This document shows, piece by piece, positions 6,364-10,210 of a DNA stretch of 10,210 bases. The position numbers and the translations under genes were made by a program. Each line of letters starts with the position of its first letter. Within the stretch, counting starts at the first letter, position 1. Source of the stretch: Bacillota bacterium. GTDB taxonomy: Bacteria; Bacillota; Clostridia; Oscillospirales; Oscillospiraceae. Under the pieces are notes generated by a model that saw only the letters and a list, made by a program, of their open reading frames with translations, was not told the origin of the DNA and did no database searches. The DNA lies in contig JAEWML010000242.1 of the NCBI GenBank assembly GCA_023393155.1, positions 1-10,210 of the forward strand. The letters are read 5' to 3'.

Positions 6364-6562
6364 CGGGGGCGAAGCTGTGCCCGAAAAAATCCCTTTGGAG
6401 AAATCACGCTGCCAAACGGGGCTTCGGCTGAAAAGCAAAGCGGCAGATCAGGAAAGAAATTGCCTTTCGGCACGGGGAGAGTTTGTCGAACATCAAGCCG
6501 TGGGGAGTACCAAACCCGCTTAAAGCAGGGCGGTTTCGTTTCCTGTTCGCCGGAGGCTGCCC
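6364..6562. other. Intergenic stretch between convergent ilvE and the SDR gene
   Basis: No credible gene is seen. There is a 7-bp inverted repeat TTTCGGG/CCCGAAA (6361-6367 / 6380-6386). A weak imperfect hairpin, AAACC-C-GC with GCGGTTT (about 6513-6538), might serve as the SDR gene's terminator on the minus strand. Open frames crossing here lack ribosome sites and family resemblance. Confidence 0.4.
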
Positions 6563-7300
6563 CTACACGGTGAAGCCGCCGTCCACCGTGAGGATTTGCC
6601 CGGTGATAAAGGCAGCTTCGTCTCCCGCCAAAAACGCCGCCGCCGCCGCGACATCCTCCGGCATTCCCAGACGGCCAAGGGGCGTTTGCGCGGCAAGGTC
6701 CGCCATCGTCTCCGGACCTAAGGGGCGGAGCATGTCCGTTTCAATGCAGCCGGGAGCCACCGCGTTTACCCGGATATTGGACGGGGCCAGCTCCAGAGCC
6801 AGCGAGCGGGTCAGGCCGATCACGGCGGCCTTTGTGGCGGCGTATACCGTCTCGCAGGAGGCGCCCCGCAGGCCCCAGATTGAGGAGATGTTGACGATGC
6901 TGCCCCGCTTTTCGTGGAGCATGTGGGGCAGGGCGCGGCGGATAGCGCTGCGCATTCCTCCCACGTTCACGTCAAAGGCCCGGTTCCAGCTTTCGTCGTT
7001 GGAATCCTGAAAAAGCCCCGACGGCGGGGCGATTCCCGCGTTGTTGATCAGCGTGTGCACCGGTCCCAGTGCGGATTCTATGGCGCGGAACATAGCGTCC
7101 ACCTCACTGGAATCCGCCATGTCCGCGCCAAACGCGGCGGCGCGGCACCCGGCGCGGCGCAGCTCGTCCACCAGTCCCTCGGCAGCCGCGCGGCTGTGTT
7201 GGTAGTTGACAGCCACGTCATAGCCCCGCTGCCCAAGCTTTCGGGCAATCGCCCGACCGATTCCCCGGCTTCCTCCTGTCACCAGTGCCACGTTTTTCAT
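6563..7300 (-). CDS. ymfI: Short-chain dehydrogenase/reductase, probable EF-P 5-aminopentanone reductase (YmfI-like)
   Basis: A 245-residue classical SDR. The start is ATG at 7300 (MKNVALVTGG); GAAAGGAAG lies about 11 nt upstream, and the in-frame GTG at 7324 overlaps that site and is less likely. Visible motifs are TGGSRGIG (8-15, cofactor loop), NNAG (86-89), catalytic Ser140, Tyr153 and Lys157 (YAATK), and PG at 183-184. The active-site segment SSIWGLRGASCETVY (139-153) matches, as I recall it, the SIWG..GASCE pattern of B. subtilis YmfI. That enzyme reduces the 5-aminopentanone group on the lysine of elongation factor P, which helps ribosomes through proline runs. Ordinary FabG lacks this Cys-containing segment. 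The alternative is a FabG-type oxoacyl reductase, since no fatty-acid genes or efp are in view to decide. It is monocistronic, with a strong promoter at 7398-7426. Confidence 0.9.
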   Translation of the reverse strand: MKNVALVTGGSRGIGRAIARKLGQRGYDVAVNYQHSRAAAEGLVDELRRAGCRAAAFGADMADSSEVDAMFRAIESALGPVHTLINNAGIAPPSGLFQDSNDESWNRAFDVNVGGMRSAIRRALPHMLHEKRGSIVNISSIWGLRGASCETVYAATKAAVIGLTRSLALELAPSNIRVNAVAPGCIETDMLRPLGPETMADLAAQTPLGRLGMPEDVAAAAAFLAGDEAAFITGQILTVDGGFTV

Positions 7301-7397
7301 GCCTGTTTGCTTCCTTTCTTCCACCGTCCGGAGGACGGGAGGTTTTGCGGGCTCGCCGCGCCGTACGCCCGGCGCGCCGCCCTGTTCGCCTGCGGAT

Positions 7398-7426
7398 ATT
7401 ATAAATGCTTTTTACCGGGACTGCAA
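7398..7426 (-). promoter_or_regulatory. Sigma-A promoter of the SDR gene
   Basis: On the minus strand, -35 TTGCAG (7421-7426) and a perfect -10 TATAAT (7398-7403) are 17 nt apart. The transcript would start near 7391 and have a leader of about 90 nt, with a small CCGTCC/GGACGG hairpin (7324-7338). Confidence 0.8.
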
Positions 7427-7524
7427 CGGCCTTCTCCCAAGAACTGCGGTGCTTGAAACTTTTTTCGCCGGTTGGACACGGGAAAGAGAAGCTATGCGCA
7501 GCAAAATTGTGTCGGGCTTTTCAA

Positions 7525-7553
7525 TTGACAGCGGGGCGGAAATCGGGTAGAAT
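7525..7553 (+). promoter_or_regulatory. Sigma-A promoter upstream of the tRNA-Arg
   Basis: A perfect -35 TTGACA (7525-7530), 17-nt spacer and -10 TAGAAT (7548-7553) give a start near 7560. No protein gene with a ribosome site follows before the tRNA, so this very strong promoter most likely drives the tRNA through a leader of about 200 nt. Confidence 0.82.
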
Positions 7554-7559
7554 AGCAGA

Positions 7560-7700
7560 CGGTCCCCTTCCTTCGTACCGTGCCGGCGAACCGGAGCCTG
7601 CACGGGAGGAAGCAGGTGAGAAAGCGCATCCGCGCCGGATGGACATTTGGCGGCAGGGGATTGGAAGCTTTCAGGATGAAGTTTCCAATATGCATTTGCA
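7560..7700 (+). ncRNA. Structured leader or small RNA preceding tRNA-Arg
   Basis: Downstream of the promoter there are successive hairpins. The first is a long arm pairing CTTCCT (7567-7572) with AGGAAG (7607-7612) and CCGTGC (7578-7583) with GCACGG (7600-7605), capped by CGG-(CGAA)-CCG. The second is CATCC/GGATG near 7628-7642. The third is ATTGGAA (7660-7666) with TTCCAAT (7683-7689). I considered SRP RNA because of GGAGGAAGCAGG, but the domain IV tetraloop helix is missing. It may be simply the 5' part of a tRNA precursor. It contains no credible coding sequence. Confidence 0.35.
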
Positions 7701-7701
7701 G

Positions 7702-7755
7702 ATTAGGTGGATAGAGCATCCGCCTCCTAAGCGAACTTTGCTCGTTTCACAAAAT
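7702..7755 (+). pseudogene. Degenerate partial copy of tRNA-Arg(CCU)
   Basis: Positions 7708-7730 match the intact tRNA at 7779-7801 (offset 71) with three mismatches in 23 nt, covering the D-arm 3' strand and the anticodon arm including the loop CTCCTAA. Outside this block the acceptor and T arms are gone. The remnant can still fold as a hairpin: GAGCA (7714-7718) with TGCTC (7739-7743), enclosing CGC-CTCCTAA-GCG, which presents a CCU anticodon loop. It is not a functional tRNA. Confidence 0.72.
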
Positions 7756-7762
7756 TGCATAT

Positions 7763-7839
7763 GCGCCTGTAGCTCAGCTGGATAGAGCACCGCCCTCCTA
7801 AGGCGGGGGTCATGGGTTCAAATCCCTTCAGGCGTGCCA
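7763..7839 (+). tRNA. tRNA-Arg (anticodon CCU), CCA encoded
   Basis: A full cloverleaf is visible: acceptor GCGCCTG/CAGGCGT (7763-7769 / 7829-7835, first pair G-U), D arm GCTC..GAGC, anticodon arm CCGCC-CTCCTAA-GGCGG (7790-7806) with anticodon CCT, 5-nt variable loop GGGTC, and T arm ATGGG-TTCAAAT-CCCTT with one T-T mismatch (50:64). Discriminator G and genomic CCA (7837-7839) follow. It reads AGG arginine codons. The T-stem mismatch is unusual but the rest is canonical. Confidence 0.96.
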
Positions 7840-7894
7840 AAAAGACACAGTTTCTCCGCTAAGTCCACCGTATCATAGGGACAATTTAGGAAAC

Positions 7895-7963
7895 GCAAGC
7901 TGAATACGGAAAAAGCGAGGGTGGGAACCGATCAATACCGGTTCCCATCCTCGCTTTATGTGC
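7895..7963. repeat. Hairpin repeat, left copy (R1)
   Basis: A 19-bp stem (7912-7930 / 7939-7957, one G-T pair) with loop ATCAATAC, flanked by A-rich 5' and T-rich 3' ends, lies 72 nt after the tRNA. It can act as a terminator for the tRNA transcript. The whole unit, from GCAAGC to CTTTATGTGC, is repeated in diverged form at 9018-9085. Confidence 0.85.
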
Positions 7964-8088
7964 ATCCATAAGGCAGACAGTTACGGAGAGCATCGACGTG
8001 CCATAAAACATCCCTGAATTTACTAAACTTCTAATAGCTTTCAGGGGACTCTTGTGGTATCCTGTGTCACTGATAGGAGGTGACCAAG
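7964..8088. promoter_or_regulatory. Upstream region of the decayed accessory genes, with an inverted repeat
   Basis: CCCTGAA (8012-8018) and TTCAGGG (8040-8046) form a 7-bp inverted repeat around an AT-rich 21-nt centre. A very good ribosome-binding site AGGAGG (8075-8080) precedes ATG 8089 by 8 nt. GTCAC/GTGAC brackets that site and might fold over it. No convincing -35/-10 pair is seen. The inverted repeat could be an operator or a short hairpin. Confidence 0.35.
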
Positions 8089-8348
8089 ATGCAAAACCCA
8101 TTGGACGAGCTGTACGACCAGTACAATCGCTTTGTCCCTGACGCTGAGATTCAGAAGAAAATTGAAGCATGCCACCAGCAGCTCATCCGCAGTTTGGAAA
8201 AACCGGAACGCAAGCTGATCCTGCAAATTATTGACAGCAAAGATATGATTTCAGGGTTCTATGCTAAAGAGAGAGCTTTGCCTGCGGCTTCTGGCTGGCA
8301 TGGAGGCTACTCCCGCCGCGCCCCACATTCGCCCTGCGTGTGAATTAA
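8089..8348 (+). pseudogene. Small clostridial hypothetical protein (DUF6809-like), frameshifted
   Basis: ATG 8089 follows a strong AGGAGG site. The N-terminal 60 residues (NPLDELYDQYN..., then a charged helical stretch ending IIDSKDMISGFYAKE) resemble small helical proteins of clostridial mobile elements that I recall as DUF6809-like. These usually continue into an ESF..GF.LG motif. Here the reading frame runs into ERALPAASGWHGG and stops at 8343. Shifting frame inside the run AAAGAGAGAG (8266-8275) restores KESFACGFWLAWRLL, which fits the expected ending, and that frame stops at 8346-8348. Loss of one AG pair would restore the gene, so a 2-nt expansion of the AG run is the likely lesion. Function of the family is unknown. 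The N-terminal coding quality is good; the family name is from memory. Confidence 0.6.
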
Positions 8349-8737
8349 CGCAAGAGGTCGGGGAAGTCCCCCTCCCCGATCGACAAATCGACTGTGCGGC
8401 GGATTTGCCCGCAATTGACAAGGAAATATCCAGCGCCTCTGATACAGCCGCCGGTACTCCATGCGTCCAAAGCGCACCGAAACCCGAATCCGCCGAGGAC
8501 ACAGCCGCCCCTCAAGCGGTAAATTCGACTGCCCCGGCACGGCAGGAACAACAGCCCGAGGAGTCCGCATCGGCCCCAAAGGAGTCCGCCCCTCAAATGT
8601 GAGATACCCGCGTGGTAGACGGAAGGAAGCAGATATACTTTCTTGGCTTCGGATGGATAGACGATAATGGCGGTGGCGGCGGTGGCACTATCGTGGATGG
8701 CGACGGCGACATCAACAAGATGGTGGGCGATATGTAA
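8261..8737 (+). pseudogene. Conjugative-element surface-type protein remnant (DUF6550-like), interrupted by TGA
   Basis: One frame runs from 8261 to TAA at 8735-8737 with a single in-frame TGA at 8600-8602. The middle is a Pro/Ala/Glu/Ser-rich linker (APKPESAEDTAAPQ, then EEQ/ESAP-like text). After the TGA the frame continues as RKQIYFLGFGWIDDNGGGG and ends DGDGDINKMVGDM. That ending (GFGW, glycine run, acidic D/G tract, NK.VG.M) is one I associate with a small single-pass protein of clostridial conjugative transposons, tentatively DUF6550. Its usual N-terminal membrane segment is missing and there is no ribosome site at 8261 or 8303, so it is truncated as well. CGA (Arg) to TGA is the simplest explanation of the stop. 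The beginning overlaps the preceding broken gene, suggesting a deletion that fused the two. Confidence 0.55.
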
Positions 8738-8752
8738 TTGAAAGGACTGAAT

Positions 8753-9016
8753 ATGCCGATGGACGAATTTTTATTATCGGAAAACCGGCCGAGTCCCAGT
8801 GAAGCGGACGATCAGCCGACGGAAAAAGATTGCCTGGAAGCAGACCTTCCGGCCAGTATTCAGAAAGCGATTGCCGAATTGCTTCAGGGAGAGAAAGAAC
8901 AGGTGCTTCATTTGGACTGCCTCAGTGACGAGCTGTACGGAGCAATCAACGCGAACCTTTGGGGCGGCTGCATCACAGAGGAACAGGCGGATTATCTGCG
9001 GAGCAAATATTTATAA
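8753..9016 (+). CDS. Small hypothetical protein, mobile-element type
   Basis: An 87-residue acidic protein starting at ATG 8753 (MPMDEFLLSEN), with AAAGGA (8741-8746) 6 nt upstream; it starts 16 nt after the end of the preceding remnant. The first 35 residues are Ser/Pro/Asp/Glu-rich and probably disordered. The rest (LPASIQKAIAELLQGE, then LDCLSDELYGAIN, WGGCITEEQADYLRSKYL) looks like a compact helical domain. I recall similar L.C...LYG.IN...WGG.I...QADYLR..YL proteins in clostridial integrative elements, of unknown function. No membrane segment or catalytic motif is seen. It is intact, unlike its two upstream neighbours, and ends just before the right copy of the hairpin repeat. Confidence 0.7.
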   Translation: MPMDEFLLSENRPSPSEADDQPTEKDCLEADLPASIQKAIAELLQGEKEQVLHLDCLSDELYGAINANLWGGCITEEQADYLRSKYL

Positions 9017-9017
9017 G

Positions 9018-9085
9018 GCAAGCCGAACACAGAAAAGCAAGGGTGGGAGCCGAACCATACCGGCCTCCACCCTTGCTTTATATGC
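9018..9085. repeat. Hairpin repeat, right copy (R2); bidirectional terminator
   Basis: A stem of 19 positions (9034-9052 / 9061-9079, with one G-T and one A-C mismatch), an AACCATAC loop, A-rich left and T-rich right sides. It lies between convergent genes (stops at 9014-9016 and 9096-9098), so it can terminate both. Sequence aligns along its whole length with 7895-7963. Confidence 0.87.
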
Positions 9086-9095
9086 TTGGTTTATA

Positions 9096-10208
9096 TTACT
9101 TTGTCTTTCTCACGCCGTTTTCATCCACCTCATAGCCACCTACTTTGGTGTTCTTGGCAAGGGAGCCATCGGCATTGAAGTAATACCATTTACCGTCAAG
9201 CTCCAGCCACTTGCCGGATACCATGACGCCGTCAGCGGTAAAGTAATAATAGTGGTATTTGCCATTTTCGGCAGTCAACCAGCCGATTACAGGCTTGCCG
9301 TTTTCACCGATATACTGCCACTGTCCGGCATCATTCTGACTCCAGCCGCGCGCCGTGCCCTCGTCGATGACAAGCTCCACGAACCGGCGCAGGATGGTTG
9401 CGGCTTCCCCGCGGGTGGAATTACCCTGCGGGTCGAAGGTGTTATTTCCTTTGCCCTGCATGATACCCGCCTGCTGGATGGCTTTTACCGCATCCTTTGC
9501 ATAAGCGGAGATTTTCGCGCTGTCGAAGAAGGCAACTGCCGCAATGGAAACAGGCAGCTTGTAGCCGGTGGCTTTTGCGCAATTAACCATCATCACGGCC
9601 ATCTGCTCACGGTTAATCGAATCCTTGGGGCCGAATTTTCCGTTGCCGTAGCCGGACACAATTTTAGCTTTTATCGCCCACTCAATGTATGGCATGGCGG
9701 GATCGGTGTTCTTCACATCGGTGAAGCTGCCGGTCCTGTAACCGCTCACATCCGCGCCGGAAAGCCTGCCCAGTGCCATGAGAAAATCGGCGCGGGTGAT
9801 GGCGGTGTTGGGCGCAAAGGTAGTTGCGCTTGTGCCTCTGATCAGGTCACGGCTTGCCACAAAATCGATGTTGTCCTTTGCCCAATGCTTTGCCGTGTCA
9901 GTAAAGGAGGGAGCAGGAGCTTTGTAGCCTACGCCGTAGGATGAGAGGCTGTTTCTGCTGAAAATCAGTCTGCCGTCCGTGTAGCTGGAGTTAGTCAGAA
10001 GCTGCGGCTTGCCGTTTTTATCCACATATACGCCGAACAGGCTGCCGGTTCTTTCGCTGTTTGCTGCTTTGTAAGCAATGCCCAATGTGACCGCACCTTT
10101 GCCGAAATTGGAAACATACTCGGTTTTACCGTTTTTCTGATAGTTCACAGTGATGTCGAACACCGGGCGGGAGCCGATCAGCGCCTGCGCCGCTTTGGAC
10201 AGCTTAGT
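9096..10208 (-). CDS. SLH-domain cell-surface protein with wall-binding repeats, C-terminal part
   Basis: The frame is open to the right edge of the window, so at least 370 residues of a larger protein are seen; GTG at 10163 is internal. Visible residues 1-95 are a domain I do not recognise. Residues about 101-150 (SFTDTAKHWAKDNIDF, GTSATTFAPNTAITRADF), 161-215 (SFTDVKN..YIEWAIKAKIVSGYGNGKF, INREQMAVMM) and 228-280 (FFDSAKISAYAKDAVKAIQQ, FDPQGNSTRGEAATIL) are three S-layer homology domains that anchor proteins to pyruvylated wall polymer. Residues 290-355 carry aromatic repeats (GWSQNDAGQWQYIGENGKP; GKWLELDGKWYYFNADG) of the choline/cell-wall-binding type. The product is exported and surface-bound, its upstream catalytic or adhesive part unknown. 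Stop TAA at 9096-9098 is followed by repeat R2, which serves as terminator. Confidence 0.93.
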   Translation of the reverse strand, partial: TKLSKAAQALIGSRPVFDITVNYQKNGKTEYVSNFGKGAVTLGIAYKAANSERTGSLFGVYVDKNGKPQLLTNSSYTDGRLIFSRNSLSSYGVGYKAPAPSFTDTAKHWAKDNIDFVASRDLIRGTSATTFAPNTAITRADFLMALGRLSGADVSGYRTGSFTDVKNTDPAMPYIEWAIKAKIVSGYGNGKFGPKDSINREQMAVMMVNCAKATGYKLPVSIAAVAFFDSAKISAYAKDAVKAIQQAGIMQGKGNNTFDPQGNSTRGEAATILRRFVELVIDEGTARGWSQNDAGQWQYIGENGKPVIGWLTAENGKYHYYYFTADGVMVSGKWLELDGKWYYFNADGSLAKNTKVGGYEVDENGVRKTK

Positions 10209-10210
10209 CC

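Noticed and set aside
6483..7010. 175-codon plus-strand open frame
   Set aside because: It is antisense to the SDR gene and has no independent support.
7561..7625. Possible SRP (scRNA) gene, from GGAGGAAGCAGG
   Set aside because: The conserved domain IV helix with its GGAA-type tetraloop cannot be formed, and the flanking helices do not match.
7405..7785. 126-codon plus-strand open frame running into the tRNA
   Set aside because: It crosses the promoter at 7525-7553, the tRNA remnant and the start of the tRNA, has no ribosome site and has low-quality composition.
7912..9079. The two hairpin repeats as a CRISPR array
   Set aside because: There are only two copies, separated by more than 1 kb of genes, with no spacer periodicity.

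Overview
The window looks like chromosome of a high-GC, gut-type Clostridia, most like Oscillospiraceae. The signs are GC-rich coding with AGGAGG-type ribosome sites, sigma-A promoters of TTGACA/TATAAT type, a ferredoxin-dependent 2-oxoacid oxidoreductase, a T-box riboswitch and an SLH-domain surface protein. The taxon is inferred from gene content and not from a marker gene.

Positions 1-1350: the C-terminal part of an azoreductase-type flavoprotein ends in a strong intrinsic terminator (451-490). A GntR/FadR-type regulator follows on the minus strand (544-1227). It faces away from the next operon, and the shared intergenic region holds a near-consensus promoter (1360-1388) with a perfect inverted repeat over its -10 box.

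Positions 1456-4775: a tight five-gene operon encodes a P-loop ATPase of unknown role, then the ferredoxin-like, alpha, TPP-binding beta and gamma subunits of a 2-oxoacid (probably branched-chain 2-ketoacid):ferredoxin oxidoreductase. Positions 4874-6356 form a separate unit: promoter, complete T-box leader with its terminator, branched-chain aminotransferase ilvE, and a hairpin terminator. IlvE and the oxidoreductase share branched-chain 2-oxo acids as substrates. Together they could either degrade Val/Leu/Ile to branched acyl-CoA and reduced ferredoxin, or run in reverse to make these amino acids. The T-box suggests that at least ilvE is induced by amino acid shortage.

Positions 6563-7300 (minus) hold a short-chain dehydrogenase whose active-site region resembles the EF-P 5-aminopentanone reductase (YmfI) group; it has its own promoter. 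Positions 7525-7839 hold a second strong promoter on the plus strand, a 200-nt structured leader, a degenerate partial copy of a tRNA, and an intact tRNA-Arg(CCU) with encoded CCA.

Positions 7895-9085 form an accessory patch. Two diverged copies of a ~69-nt repeat, each containing a long hairpin with compensated base changes, bracket about 1 kb of decayed or small genes of conjugative-element flavour. One is frameshifted in an AG run, one has an in-frame TGA, and one small ORF is intact. From 9096 to the right edge, on the minus strand, is the C-terminal end of a surface protein with three SLH domains and cell-wall-binding-type repeats.
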